From contig JAHCID010000001.1 in the NCBI GenBank assembly GCA_026129405.1, forward strand, positions 1,798,957 through 1,862,956: DNA of 64,000 bases, given 5' to 3'. A program made the position numbers and the translations under genes. Positions 1 through 8,594 of the stretch are shown here, one piece after another (the stretch's first letter is position 1; each line of letters starts with the position of its first letter). The notes beneath the pieces were generated by a model. The model was not told the DNA's origin and did no database searches. It saw only the letters and a list, made by a program, of their open reading frames with translations. This DNA is from a bacterium. Lineage in GTDB: Bacteria > Desulfobacterota > Binatia > DP-6.

Positions 1-2
1 TC

Positions 3-1421
3 GACGCGACCGCGCACGGCACCGTCACGACGTCGACGCCCCCCCGGCTCGATCTCCAGCTCGACACCGGCCGCACGTCGTTCGAGCGCCTCGAAGGGCT
101 CGTGCCCGTGCTCCGCGGCAACGATCTCGGCGGCGCCTTCGAGCTCCATCTGCGCGCGCTCGGCCCCGCCGACGCCGCCCGCCCGCCGGCGCTCGACGGC
201 ACGCTCGCGCTGTACGACGTTCGCGTGCGCCCGCCGGGCGCGCCGGCCGGCGTGTCGGGCCTCACGACCACCGTGCGCTTCGAGGGCGACACGGCGACGC
301 TGCCCCCGACCCGCGTCCGCGTCGGCAGCGGCACGCTGACGGCGAGCGGCATGGTGCGCGACCTCGCCGCGCCGAGCGGCGCCTTCCGCATCGAGGCCGA
401 CGCGATCACGCTCGCCGACCTCGGTCTGCCGCAGGAGGGCACGCGCCCCGACGTGCTGCGCGACCTCGCCGTCGACGCCCAGCTCGGCGGCGACGGCGTG
501 CGTCTCGTCGTGCGCGCCGCCGAGGCCACGCTGCGCGACGCCGATCTGCGGCGGCTCACGACCAGCGTGCGCTGGCAGGATCCGATCGCGACCGTCGAGT
601 CGTTCGACGCCCAGGCTTTCGGCGGCACGTTGGCCGGCACCGGCACGCTCGACCTCACCGACCGCGCCGCCCCGCGCTTCGCCGTCGACGGCACCGCCCG
701 CGGCCTCGTGCTCGCGCAGCTGGCGGCGTTGCGCGGCGACGACGGCCTCGCGGACCGCGTCGAGGGCACCGTCGACGCGTCGGCCGCGCTGCGCGGCACG
801 GCCGGCCCCCCGAAGGTGCTGCGCCGCTCCCTCGTCGGCACCGCCCGCCTCGACGTCCGCGACGGCGCCGTGAAGGGCGTGAACCTCCTGGGCGGCGTCG
901 TCGCCGGCATCGGCGGCCTGCCCGTTCTCGGCGACCTCGTCAGCAACCGCTTCCGGGAGAAGCGTCCCGCGCTCCTCGGCGCCACCAACACCCGCTTCGA
1001 CCGCCTCCAGGCCACCGCCCGCGTCGCCGACGGCGCCGCCCGCACCAACGACCTCGTCCTGACCGCGCCCGAGTACACGGTCACGATGGCCGGCACGATC
1101 GGTCTCGCCGGCGCCGTCGACGCCGAGGGCACCCTCACCGCCGGCCGCGGCCTGACCGCCGACGTCGTCGCCAGCATCCGCGAAGCCCGCTTCATCACCA
1201 ACGACGCCGGCCTCATCGCGGTCCCCTTCCACGTCTCCGGAACCCTCCCCAACGTGACCGTGAAACCCGACCCGAGCCTGTTCGTGAGGGCCCTGCGCGG
1301 CGGCCTCCTCGAGGAGGGCGTCGGCAAGCTCCTCGGCGGCGGCGCGAAGGCGGGGAAGGGCGTGGGGAAGGAGACGGAGAACCTGCTCAAGAAGGGGCTC
1401 AACGGGCTCCTCGGGCGCTGA
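3..1421 (+). CDS. AsmA-family envelope protein, 5'-truncated by window edge
   Basis: The frame is open to the left edge, so only the C-terminal 472 residues are present; the GTG at 102 is not the likely start. The visible part is a long run of alternating beta-strand-like segments. Near residues 275-440 is the typical AsmA C-terminal layout: a segment starting GTARLDVRDGAVKGVNLLGG, then strands ending in FHVSGTLPNVTVKPDPSLF and a Gly/Lys-rich tail. AsmA-like proteins (TamB/YhdP superfamily) are inner-membrane-anchored periplasmic proteins thought to help move lipids to, or maintain, the outer membrane. The N-terminal membrane anchor would lie outside the window. Family assignment is fairly safe; the exact role is inference. 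Confidence 0.75.
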   Translation, partial: DATAHGTVTTSTPPRLDLQLDTGRTSFERLEGLVPVLRGNDLGGAFELHLRALGPADAARPPALDGTLALYDVRVRPPGAPAGVSGLTTTVRFEGDTATLPPTRVRVGSGTLTASGMVRDLAAPSGAFRIEADAITLADLGLPQEGTRPDVLRDLAVDAQLGGDGVRLVVRAAEATLRDADLRRLTTSVRWQDPIATVESFDAQAFGGTLAGTGTLDLTDRAAPRFAVDGTARGLVLAQLAALRGDDGLADRVEGTVDASAALRGTAGPPKVLRRSLVGTARLDVRDGAVKGVNLLGGVVAGIGGLPVLGDLVSNRFREKRPALLGATNTRFDRLQATARVADGAARTNDLVLTAPEYTVTMAGTIGLAGAVDAEGTLTAGRGLTADVVASIREARFITNDAGLIAVPFHVSGTLPNVTVKPDPSLFVRALRGGLLEEGVGKLLGGGAKAGKGVGKETENLLKKGLNGLLGR

Positions 1422-1529
1422 GGGGGGCGCGGCCGGTGGGCGCGGTCTCCCGCGCGGCGGGGGATTCGAGGGATTCCTGGGTGGGAGGTGCGGCAGGCTG
1501 CGGGCGCTCGGGTTCGGCCCGTGGCGCCG

Positions 1530-1680
1530 CTACGAGGGCACCGCCAGCACCGCACCCCGGAGCGATGCATCACCCTGGAACGCGAGACCCTCGACGCCGT
1601 CGTGCGTGCGATCATTCTGCCGCACGCACACGAGCGCGTTGCGCGGCGCGCGTCAGATCCTCTCGTCCTCTCGGGTGGCG
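1530..1680 (-). pseudogene. Decayed fragment of a REP-associated (RAYT/IS200-like) transposase
   Basis: Read on the minus strand, this stretch gives RAPRNALVCVRQNDRTH and then DGVEGLAFQGDAS. These line up with RAVRNALVYVLQNRRKH and GDAEGPRFDPCSS in the intact transposase at 1844-2437. A one-base frameshift separates an EDLTRA block (compare ARDLTSPRA) from the rest, and an in-frame stop follows. The catalytic Tyr position of the intact copy (LVYVLQN) is Cys here. Nucleotide identity is clearest at 1612-1660 against 1979-2034. It therefore looks like the wreck of a second, tandem transposase copy. Boundaries are approximate. Confidence 0.6.
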
Positions 1681-1843
1681 CGGGGGCGACTCGGCCGGGT
1701 CCGCGGGGAAGCCGGGGTCTCCCGCGCTGCGGCGGAACGGATGCAGAGACTCTGGAGGCGAGCGCGGCGCCCGATCACGGCCCGCGTCGTCGCGTCGGCT
1801 GCGGCCGCTCGGCCGGGTCGAGCAGCCCGTGCCGCCGCCACCC

Positions 1844-2437
1844 TCACCGCCCGAGCCAGGTTCGCGCCGTCACCACGGGCGCGGTCGGTGCCGCCTCCAC
1901 GCGATGCGTCCAGCCCGGGAACCAGCGCGCCGACGAGCACGGATCGAAGCGCGGCCCCTCGGCGTCGCCGTGCTTGCGGCGATTCTGCAGCACGTAGACG
2001 AGCGCGTTGCGCACGGCGCGCGGGCTGGTCAGATCGCGTGCGTGGTAGCGATCGCCCCAGAGCGCGCCGCGTCGCCCGAGCAGCGCGTTGACGCGTTTCG
2101 CGACCCGCACCGCGAGCCCCTGAACGCCGCGCGCGAGCGCCGGCGGCGTATCCGCTTCGACGACGAGATGGACGTGGTCGCGCTGGACGGAGAAGGCGAC
2201 GACGCGGAACGCCGCCCCCGAGGCGCGGGCGAGTGCCGCGCGCACCACCGGGAAGAGGGACGCGTTGCGCAGCGAGACGGGCAGGGAGACGGCGCGGAGC
2301 GTGACGTGCGCGGGGGCGCGGCCGTCGTGCAGGGCGCGCGGGCGGTGCGGCATGTTGCGGCGTGACCCGGTCGGCTTGCGGCCGGCGCCGGCCCGTCGCC
2401 CGCCGTGCCGGCGAATGGTGAATTCGCGCCGGGCCAT
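1844..2437 (-). CDS. REP-associated tyrosine transposase (RAYT, Y1/IS200-like)
   Basis: A 197-residue protein in the Y1 transposase superfamily. The HUH metal-binding motif is seen as DHVHLVVEA, and the candidate nucleophile Tyr lies in NALVYVLQNRRKHG near the C-terminus. The basic N-terminus (GGRRAGAGRKPTG) is typical of proteobacterial RAYT-type proteins. These nick single-stranded DNA and are usually single-copy genes tied to REP palindromes rather than full insertion sequences. I chose the ATG at 2437; a TTG at 2452 is the only in-frame alternative and there is no clear ribosome site for either. No IS-like terminal repeats are visible. A decayed relative lies just downstream and imperfect inverted repeats lie about 300 bp upstream. 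Confidence 0.82.
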   Translation of the reverse strand: MARREFTIRRHGGRRAGAGRKPTGSRRNMPHRPRALHDGRAPAHVTLRAVSLPVSLRNASLFPVVRAALARASGAAFRVVAFSVQRDHVHLVVEADTPPALARGVQGLAVRVAKRVNALLGRRGALWGDRYHARDLTSPRAVRNALVYVLQNRRKHGDAEGPRFDPCSSARWFPGWTHRVEAAPTAPVVTARTWLGR

Positions 2438-2626
2438 GGCTTGATTGTGCAAGGATTAGCTGAAAGATAGCAGGCTGTCAAGTGTGCCTCTGGTCCGGGC
2501 GGTGGGGTCTGTGGTGCGAGCCCGATGGCGACGGTGGCAGCGCCGCGCGGCGCCAGCGGCCGCGCGGAGCGGAAGGCCGACGAATCACGGCGAGCGGCGG
2601 CGCGTCTTCAGGGCGCGCGTGTCGTC

Positions 2627-2658
2627 GTGCTCCGCGTGCGGCGTGCTCCGCGTGCGGC
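2627..2658. repeat. Tandem duplication of a 16-mer
   Basis: The 16-mer GTGCTCCGCGTGCGGC occurs twice back to back (2627-2642 and 2643-2658) without mismatch. It lies in the non-coding gap beside the transposase. Function unknown; it may be a replication-slippage product. Confidence 0.75.
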
Positions 2659-2748
2659 GGCCGTGGGGCGACGCGTCGACCTCCTGCCCTCGACGGACGC
2701 GTGCCCGACTCCGAGTCCATCGCCGGCAGGTCGAGTGGAAGCTGGTGT

Positions 2749-2858
2749 ACCGCCGTCCACGTGCGATCACGCAGCTGACGCTGCGGGCTCATGATCCGCT
2801 GGCCACTTCGATCTCTTCGAACCCGATCATATTGAGTTGAGTCCACCTGGACGGCGGT
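2749..2858. repeat. Imperfect inverted repeat, REP-like candidate
   Basis: ACCGCCGTCCACGTGC (2749-2764) is the near-exact reverse complement of CCACCTGGACGGCGGT (2843-2858), 14 of 16 positions. A third partial direct copy, GCACCTGGACGG, follows at 2859-2870. Paired palindromic elements about 80 bp apart near a RAYT gene are what a REP/BIME unit looks like, but with one unit visible this is only a candidate. Confidence 0.35.
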
Positions 2859-3197
2859 GCACCTGGACGGTCGGCGACCGGTGGGTTGCCGCGGCGCCGT
2901 GTCGGCCGCCGGAGGTCGCGGGGGCAACTCCTGCCGAGGCGATGCGCCCGTGCTCCGCCGCCGTCGTGGCTGCTCGTGCTCGGGCCGACCTGTCGCAGCG
3001 ACGACGGCGCCCACCGACGCCGAGACCCCGCACGGCGTGCGCGGCGCGGCGCCCGCGCCGAACCGCGCTGGACCCCGCGCCGGCAATCTTGCGACGCACC
3101 TGGTGCGGTATCGTCACTCGGAAACGATTCCGCCCGCGCCCGCCGTGCCCGCTGCCATGGCCGCAACTTTGCTGGAGCGCCGCGCAGGAGGAACCGC

Positions 3198-3767
3198 ATG
3201 CGAACGCTCGCCCTGTCCGTTGCCGTCGCTCTCTTGGTGGGGACGGCCGCCGTCGCCGGTGCACAGCCGGTGTCGGCCGTGAAGCTGCAGCTGAAGGAGA
3301 AGAACGGGAAGCAGAAGCTTCTCTTCCTGTCCAAGGACAAGACTCTCGTCGCGCCTGCCGTCGGGGGGCCGAACGATCCGCGGGACGTCGGAGCGGAGCT
3401 CACGCTGTGCGCGAGCAACGGGAACTCGGCCTCGTTCGCGTTCGTGGCGGGGAACTGGTCGGCGAACGCGGCCGGCACGCTCTACAAGTACAAGGTGAAG
3501 GGGAAGCCGGCCGGGCCGAAGGTCGCGCAGCTGAAGAGCGGCAAGACGCTCAAGGTCGTGGGCGGCGCCGTCGGGCTCTCGGTGAACGGGACGCTCGGCG
3601 CGGTCGGCGTGCGCATGACGATGGGCTCGCTCGTGCAGTGCACGCGCTTCATGAGCGCGAAAAAGGACGTGACCGGGCAGTACGACGCGCGCAACGCCGC
3701 CGCACCAGCCGACTGCTCGAGCGTGACGCTCGGCTGTAGCTCGGCAATGGGTGCGTTCGTGCACTGA
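3198..3767 (+). CDS. Secreted hypothetical protein
   Basis: A 189-residue protein. The ATG at 3198 follows an AGGAGG ribosome site at 3186-3191. A clear signal peptide (MRTLALSVAVALLVGTAAVA, cleavage after AGAQ) precedes a Lys/Gly-rich, probably all-beta mature part with repeated short strands (VKLQLKEKNGKQKLLFLSKD and later GKTLKVVGGAVGLSVNG). Four Cys (in LTLCASN, LVQCTRF, ADCSSV and LGCSS) could form two disulfides. No family recognised. It stands alone and is followed by a strong hairpin terminator. The Lys-rich mature sequence contrasts with the Arg-rich proteome around it. Confidence 0.8.
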   Translation: MRTLALSVAVALLVGTAAVAGAQPVSAVKLQLKEKNGKQKLLFLSKDKTLVAPAVGGPNDPRDVGAELTLCASNGNSASFAFVAGNWSANAAGTLYKYKVKGKPAGPKVAQLKSGKTLKVVGGAVGLSVNGTLGAVGVRMTMGSLVQCTRFMSAKKDVTGQYDARNAAAPADCSSVTLGCSSAMGAFVH

Positions 3768-3770
3768 CGC

Positions 3771-3805
3771 GGGCGGGCCGGGGGCGAGGCGCTCCCGGCC
3801 CGCCC
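3771..3805. terminator. Hairpin between convergent genes
   Basis: A perfect 12-bp stem: GGGCGGGCCGGG at 3771-3782 pairs with CCCGGCCCGCCC at 3794-3805, with an 11-nt loop. It begins 3 bp after the secreted-protein stop and lies about 100 bp from the 3' end of the convergent ATP-grasp gene. There is no long T-run, only CGTTCC, as is common for terminators in very GC-rich genomes. Confidence 0.65.
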
Positions 3806-3901
3806 CGTTCCGCCGGCGTGTGCGGCGGGCTGGACACCGTCGGGCCGTGACCCGGCAACCGGCCCGCCGCGCCGCCGGTGTCGCTGGGGCGGCGGTCGCC
3901 G

Positions 3902-4933
3902 CTACTTCGCCGTTCCGTTCGGCGCGCGCTCGAGCGCCAGGTTCACGATACGCTGGATCAGTGAATCGTAGTCGAGCCCGGCGCGCTCGGCCGACTCGGC
4001 GTAGTCCTCGCCGTAGGCGAGCTGCGGGTTCGGGTTCGCCTCGAGGACGTAGACGCGGCCCTCGGCGTCGAGGCGCAGATCGATGCGCGCGTAGCCGCTC
4101 AGCTCGAGGATGCGGTAGATCCGCTTGCACAGGGTCTGGATGCGGGTGAGCTGCTCGTCGGTCAGGCCCTTCGCGGCCTCGCTCTTGATGCCGGCCTTCT
4201 TCTGGTAGGCGCGGTCCCACTTCACCTTCTCGGTGGCGATGCGGGGCTTCTCCTCGGGGAGCTTCGTGAACAGCAGCTCCCACACCGGGAAGACGCGCAG
4301 GCGGGCGTTGCCGAGGACGCCGACGTAGAGCTCGCGCCCGTCGATGAAGCGCTCGGCGATGGCGTCGGTGCCGAGGCGACGGTGGATGAAGCGGACGCGC
4401 TCTTCCAGCTTCTCGTCGTCCTGCACGATCGACGTCTGCGCGATGCCGGCGCTGCCCTCGCGGGTGAGCGACTTCACGATCAGCGGGAAGGCGAGACGGG
4501 CGGGGCGCTTCACCGCGCGCCCCATGCGGAACACCGCGAACTCGGGCACCGGGATGCGGTGGAACGAGAGCAGCTTCTTCGAGATCGCCTTGTCGCGCGC
4601 CAGCATGAGGCCGCGCGGGTTGCAGCCCGTGTACGGCACGCGCAGCAGCTCGAGATAGCTGACGACGTTCTGGTCGTAGATCGGGACGTCGTGGAAGTCT
4701 TCCAGCAGGTTGAACACGACCTGCGGCTGCAGCTCGCCGATCGCCTTGCGCACGACGCCGAGGTCGCTGCCGACGCCGAGGCATTGCACCTCGTGGCCCA
4801 GCTCGCGCAGCGTGCTGACGACGTCGAACTCGGTCTTCCACTCGACGTGCGCGACGTCGATGCCCTTCACGTCGTCCGGCGGCACCAGGTTCTCGTCCAT
4901 GAGCGCCAGCAATCGGAGCTTCTTCTTCTTCAT
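3902..4933 (-). CDS. ATP-grasp ligase, D-alanine-D-alanine ligase-like
   Basis: A 343-residue protein starting MKKKKLRLL at 4933. ATP-grasp features are in order: a pre-ATP-grasp Rossmann-like N-terminal part ending NLLEDFHD, the ATP-binding strand FPLIVKSLTREGSAGI near residue 155, the FIDGRELYVGVLGN core, and the Mg/ATP-binding RIDLRLDAEGR and EANPNPQLAYGEDYAESA block near the end. This EANPNP type is close to Ddl but usually is not the cell-wall ligase, which is encoded with mur genes. Its ATG overlaps the stop of the upstream metallopeptidase gene by 4 bp (ATGA), so the two are translated together. Likely reaction: ATP-dependent amide bond formation between amino acids or peptides; the substrate is unknown. 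Confidence 0.85.
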   Translation of the reverse strand: MKKKKLRLLALMDENLVPPDDVKGIDVAHVEWKTEFDVVSTLRELGHEVQCLGVGSDLGVVRKAIGELQPQVVFNLLEDFHDVPIYDQNVVSYLELLRVPYTGCNPRGLMLARDKAISKKLLSFHRIPVPEFAVFRMGRAVKRPARLAFPLIVKSLTREGSAGIAQTSIVQDDEKLEERVRFIHRRLGTDAIAERFIDGRELYVGVLGNARLRVFPVWELLFTKLPEEKPRIATEKVKWDRAYQKKAGIKSEAAKGLTDEQLTRIQTLCKRIYRILELSGYARIDLRLDAEGRVYVLEANPNPQLAYGEDYAESAERAGLDYDSLIQRIVNLALERAPNGTAK

Positions 4934-5973
4934 AGCGCCACCCGATGGCGGCCACTGCGGAGGAACCGCATGATCTGGCCGGTCAGGAGGATGCCGAAGT
5001 CGAGCAGCGTGGCGTCCTCGTCCTGGATGAGGCGGAGCTTCAGCTCGGCGGCGCGCTGGACCATGTCGTCGAGCACGCGATCGATGGTGTACTGATGCTC
5101 GCCCGTGAGCGCCGCGAGCTTGCGACGCAGCTCGGGGCGGACGCGGCGCAGGAAGCGCGCCGCCGGCGGATTGCTCTGGTGCTCCTTCTGCGTGGAGAAG
5201 ACCTTGCGCAGCCAGGGGTCGTACTCGCGCAGGCTCTCGAGCCCGTAGCGGGCGCGTTTCTCGCGGTAGTGCTCGCGCAGCGTCCGCGTGAGCGTGCGCA
5301 GCGGATCGATCACGCGGCGCGTATGCACGACGGGGCGCACGTCGGCGAGCGCCTTCATGACCTCGTCGACGTACTCGAGCTTGCGCAGCGCGGGCCAGCC
5401 GGCGTACTGCCGCCGCCACTTGGAGCCCGGCGTGAGCCAGACGGCGAACGTCTCCGCGAAGTCCTCGTCCGGGTGGCTCTGGGCGTAGTACGACTCGAGG
5501 TGCAGGACGTAGCGCTTCGAGTCGGGCTTGGGCGCGTAGTGCTGCGGGTAGGGCTCCGACGTCTTGCCGAAGAGCGCCTGGCGGCGGCGGCGGCGGCGCA
5601 GCCGGTAGCCGTTCTCGATCGCATGGCCGGTCTCGTGGCGCAGGATGCGCATGCACCACTCGGGCGTGCCGCCCTCGACCTCGCGCATCTGCGTCCGCTC
5701 GAGCTCCATGAGCCGGCGGTGCGCCATGTAGAAGGGGATCGCGATGCCGGGGACGCCGTCGGGCGTGTACCAGTCGTCGGACAGCCAGAAGTGCGGCCGG
5801 AAGGCGAGGTGGCGACGCTCGAGCTCGCGGTAGAGCTGCTGGATGCGCGGATGGACCGGCGAGCGCTCGAGGTCGAGTCCCAGATCGCAGAGCCGCACGT
5901 CGAGCAGCTTGTGGTCCGGCCAGCGGCTCCAGACCCGGCTGCTCGTGGTACGACTGGTATGACGCGCCGGCAT
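4930..5973 (-). CDS. Putative zinc-binding metallopeptidase
   Basis: A 347-residue protein counted from the ATG at 5973 ([10 protein letters not shown]); a longer frame runs to 6063 but would overlap divergent frmA. The gluzincin-like HExxH motif is [12 protein letters not shown] (His113, Glu114, His117). A probable third ligand lies in [15 protein letters not shown] near residues 169-183. This arrangement matches the 'putative zinc-binding metallo-peptidase' family (PF15887 type). No signal peptide, so cytoplasmic. The C-terminal half is helical and basic. It is the first gene of a two-gene operon with the ATP-grasp ligase, which hints at peptide making and trimming by one pathway, but no substrate peptide is recognisable nearby. 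Confidence 0.82.
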   Translation of the reverse strand: MPARHTSRTTSSRVWSRWPDHKLLDVRLCDLGLDLERSPVHPRIQQLYRELERRHLAFRPHFWLSDDWYTPDGVPGIAIPFYMAHRRLMELERTQMREVEGGTPEWCMRILRHETGHAIENGYRLRRRRRRQALFGKTSEPYPQHYAPKPDSKRYVLHLESYYAQSHPDEDFAETFAVWLTPGSKWRRQYAGWPALRKLEYVDEVMKALADVRPVVHTRRVIDPLRTLTRTLREHYREKRARYGLESLREYDPWLRKVFSTQKEHQSNPPAARFLRRVRPELRRKLAALTGEHQYTIDRVLDDMVQRAAELKLRLIQDEDATLLDFGILLTGQIMRFLRSGRHRVAL

Positions 5974-6061
5974 CTCGCTTGTCGCCGCGTTCGCGGCGCC
6001 CGTATTATGCCCGCCCGTCGGCGCGGCGCACAAATCCGACGACCCGCATGGGAGGACGAGC

Positions 6062-7180
6062 ATGAAGGTGCAGGCGGCGATCTCTTGGGAACCGAAGCGG
6101 CCGCTCGAGGTGGAGACGATCGACCTCGAAGGTCCCAGGGCGGGCGAGTGCCTGGTGCGGCTCGCGGCGACCGGGGTCTGTCACACCGACGCCTACACCA
6201 TGAGCGGGCGCGACCCGTCGGGGCTCTTCCCCACGGTGCTCGGCCACGAGGGGGCGGGCGAGGTCGTCGAGGTGGGGCCGGGCGTGCGCTCGCTGGCCGT
6301 CGGCGATCACGTGATCCCGCTCTACATCCCCGAGTGCCGCGAGTGCGAGTTCTGCCTCTCCCGCCGCACGAACCTGTGCGGCGCCATCCTGGCGACCCAG
6401 GGGAAGGGCCTCATGCCGGACGGCACGAGCCGCCTCTCGCACGCGGGAAAGACGCTGCATCACTACATGGGTACGTCGACCTTCGCGGAGTACACCGTCG
6501 TCCCCGAGATCGCGCTGGCGAAGGTCCGCAAGGACGCGCCGCTCGACAAGGTGTGTCTGCTCGGCTGCGGGGTCACGACCGGCATCGGCGCCGTGCTGAA
6601 CACCGCCAAGGTGACGCCGGGCTCGACCGTGGCGGTGTTCGGCCTCGGCGGCATCGGGCTCTCGGTGATCCAGGGCGCGGTGATGGCCGGCGCCGAGCGC
6701 ATCATCGGCGTCGACACCAACCCGAAGAAGTTCGCGCTCGCCACGCAGCTCGGCGCCACCGACACGGTGGACCCGAGGGCCGTCGCCGATCTGCCGGGGG
6801 CGCTCGTCGAGATGACGAGCGGCGGCGTCGACTACGCCTTCGAGTGCATCGGCAACGTCGAGGTGATGGGGCAGGCGCTCGCGAGCTGCCACAAGGGCTG
6901 GGGCGAGTGCATCGTCATCGGCGTCGCCGGCGCGGGCGAGGAGATCCACGCGCGGCCGTTCCTGCTCGTGACCGGGCGCGTGTGGCGCGGCTCGGCGTTC
7001 GGCGGCACACGCGGGCGCACGCAGCTGCCGCAGTACGTCGACAAGTACATGGCCGGCCGCCTCGCGCTCGACACCATGGTGAGCGCGACGATGCCGCTCG
7101 CCGACATCAACCGCGCCTTCGACCTCATGCACGCGGGCGAGGTGATCCGCAGCGTCGTCGTCTACGAGCGCGCTTCCTGA
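6062..7180 (+). CDS. frmA: S-(hydroxymethyl)glutathione dehydrogenase / class III alcohol dehydrogenase
   Basis: A 372-residue zinc MDR enzyme that oxidises S-hydroxymethylglutathione (spontaneous formaldehyde-glutathione adduct) with NAD. Catalytic zinc ligands are Cys40 ([12 protein letters not shown]), His62-Glu63 (GHEG) and Cys169 ([11 protein letters not shown]). All four structural-zinc Cys are present in [17 protein letters not shown]. The nucleotide fold shows GLGGIGLS. The tail motif [17 protein letters not shown] is the class III hallmark. It starts at the ATG at 6062 with a GGGAGGAC ribosome site and diverges from the metallopeptidase. An S-formylglutathione hydrolase (frmB) is not adjacent. 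It also acts on S-nitrosoglutathione in other species. Confidence 0.9.
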   Translation: MKVQAAISWEPKRPLEVETIDLEGPRAGECLVRLAATGVCHTDAYTMSGRDPSGLFPTVLGHEGAGEVVEVGPGVRSLAVGDHVIPLYIPECRECEFCLSRRTNLCGAILATQGKGLMPDGTSRLSHAGKTLHHYMGTSTFAEYTVVPEIALAKVRKDAPLDKVCLLGCGVTTGIGAVLNTAKVTPGSTVAVFGLGGIGLSVIQGAVMAGAERIIGVDTNPKKFALATQLGATDTVDPRAVADLPGALVEMTSGGVDYAFECIGNVEVMGQALASCHKGWGECIVIGVAGAGEEIHARPFLLVTGRVWRGSAFGGTRGRTQLPQYVDKYMAGRLALDTMVSATMPLADINRAFDLMHAGEVIRSVVVYERAS

Positions 7181-7463
7181 CGGTCAGGAGCGGCGGCGGT
7201 CGGTGCGGAGGCCGGCGGCCGCAACGGCAGGGACGGCTCGAAGGTCGCGGCGCATGGTGGACGCCGCCACACCTGCATCCGGATCCGCTCGGACAGCAGG
7301 TCCGCGTCGTTGCGTGCCGGCAGCCCGCTCGGCCCGCCCCGAGCGCCGCTCGTCCGATCGACTCCGCTCGGCCCGGGTTCGCTGGCGGCCGTCGGGCGCG
7401 TGCCGTGCCCGCAAACCGGGGAGGGCTGCGGCTGCGACTCCCATATCGGAGATGGCCCCACCG

Positions 7464-8564
7464 TCAGGAGGGCTCGTGCGCCGTGGCGCGCCGCAGCGCG
7501 TACAGACGCTGGCGGCCCTCGAACCCGCGCAGGCGACGGACCTGGATCTCGACGGCGCGGTACGCCGGCGGCAGCCGGTCCGCCATGTCCTGCGACACGA
7601 GTGCCGTGCCCGGCCGCGCCAGCTTCACGAGGCGCGCGGCGAGGTTCACCACCGAGCCGTAGTGGTCGCCGTCGCGGCTGAGGACGTCGCCGCGCGCGAG
7701 GCCGCCGCGCACCGGCGGCAGGCCGTCGTGCTGCGGAACCTCCTCCACGAGCCGTAGCATCACCTCGCACGCCGCCGCCGGGTCGGCGAACGCGAACATC
7801 ACCTCGTCACCGATGAGCTTGACGACGCGGCCGCCATGGCGGGTGACGAGGTCGGACGCCGTCTGCTCGAAGTCGGCGAGCACGCCGTTCAGCTCGTGCA
7901 CCGTCAGCTCCTGCGCGAGCGCCGTCGAGCCGACGAGATCGACGAAGCCGATCGCGAGCCGCTGCGTCCAGCCGTCCTGCGAGCCGACGTCGGGCGGCCG
8001 GCGCGCCGCGAGCATGTGCTGGCGGAGCAGGACGTCGATGGCGCGCACGACGCCGGGCATGAGCGTGGCGGTGGCGGCGTTGGCGCGCGCCCGCTCCAGT
8101 AGCGGCGTGTCCGCCAGCGTCGCGCCGATGTTCACGTGGAACGCGGAGACGGTGGCGTCGGCGATCTTCGCGAGCGCTGCCCCGACGACCCGCGTGAGGT
8201 GGACGACCGCCTCGTGTCCGAACAGCATCTCGGCCGCGCGGATCGTGTGCACGACGTCGACCCAGGCGGGGCCGTAGATGCGCTCCTCGGGCCCCGGATC
8301 CGCGAAGCCCGCGGCACGGCGGAACTCGGTGACGAACGCCTCCGGCACGCCGGCGTGCTCGGCCAGCTCGGCGCGCGTCCACCGCGGCCCCGGGTCGCGC
8401 ATGACGAGCGCGTAGCCGAGCCCGGGAAGATCGCCGGCCGAGGCGCGCAGGTCGTCGGCGGTCGCCCCCAGCTCGACGAGGTAGCCGAGCACGGCGAGGC
8501 GCTCCGCGGCGTCGGGCGCCGCGGGATCCCACAGCCCGAGGGCCTCGAAGTCGGCGGGCGTCAC
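7464..8564 (-). CDS. Adenylate cyclase, class III, with N-terminal regulatory domain
   Basis: A 366-residue soluble protein. Residues 1-180 form an all-helical domain like the adenylate cyclase regulatory domain of pH-responsive Rv1264-type enzymes, including a DNA-binding-like LAEHAGVPEAFV helix pair. Residues 195-355 are the class III cyclase homology domain. The metal-binding Asp residues are in AIGFVDLVGSTAL and KLIGDEVMFAF, and the transition-state Asn/Arg in HYGSVVNLAARL. It starts with GTG at 8564 after GGCGGAG. It is the last gene of an operon with the SnoaL-like protein and an acyl-CoA dehydrogenase (gaps 30 and 11 bp). Product cAMP is likely; the controlling signal is unknown. Confidence 0.85.
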   Translation of the reverse strand: MTPADFEALGLWDPAAPDAAERLAVLGYLVELGATADDLRASAGDLPGLGYALVMRDPGPRWTRAELAEHAGVPEAFVTEFRRAAGFADPGPEERIYGPAWVDVVHTIRAAEMLFGHEAVVHLTRVVGAALAKIADATVSAFHVNIGATLADTPLLERARANAATATLMPGVVRAIDVLLRQHMLAARRPPDVGSQDGWTQRLAIGFVDLVGSTALAQELTVHELNGVLADFEQTASDLVTRHGGRVVKLIGDEVMFAFADPAAACEVMLRLVEEVPQHDGLPPVRGGLARGDVLSRDGDHYGSVVNLAARLVKLARPGTALVSQDMADRLPPAYRAVEIQVRRLRGFEGRQRLYALRRATAHEPS

Positions 8565-8594
8565 GGCTCCGCCGGCGGGAGCGCCGCGCCTCGC

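Larger units (their letters stand above)
2453..3197. other. Intergenic region with repeats, no convincing gene
   Basis: About 745 bp between the transposase and the secreted-protein gene. Open frames exist on both strands but are Arg/Ala/Pro-rich with no domain-like sequence, as expected by chance at this GC. It holds a tandem 16-mer (2627-2658), an imperfect inverted repeat (2749-2858) and a short AT-richer patch near 2800-2840. The promoter of the gene starting at 3198 should lie at the right end. Confidence 0.6.

Noticed and set aside
2478..3086. Possible 200-residue minus-strand gene in the gap after the transposase
   Set aside because: Low-complexity Arg/Pro/Ala sequence, no ribosome site, no domain, and it crosses the inverted repeat.
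7176..7189. Short palindrome TCCTGACGGTCAGGA after frmA as a terminator
   Set aside because: Two half-sites with almost no loop cannot form a stable hairpin, and no T-run follows.
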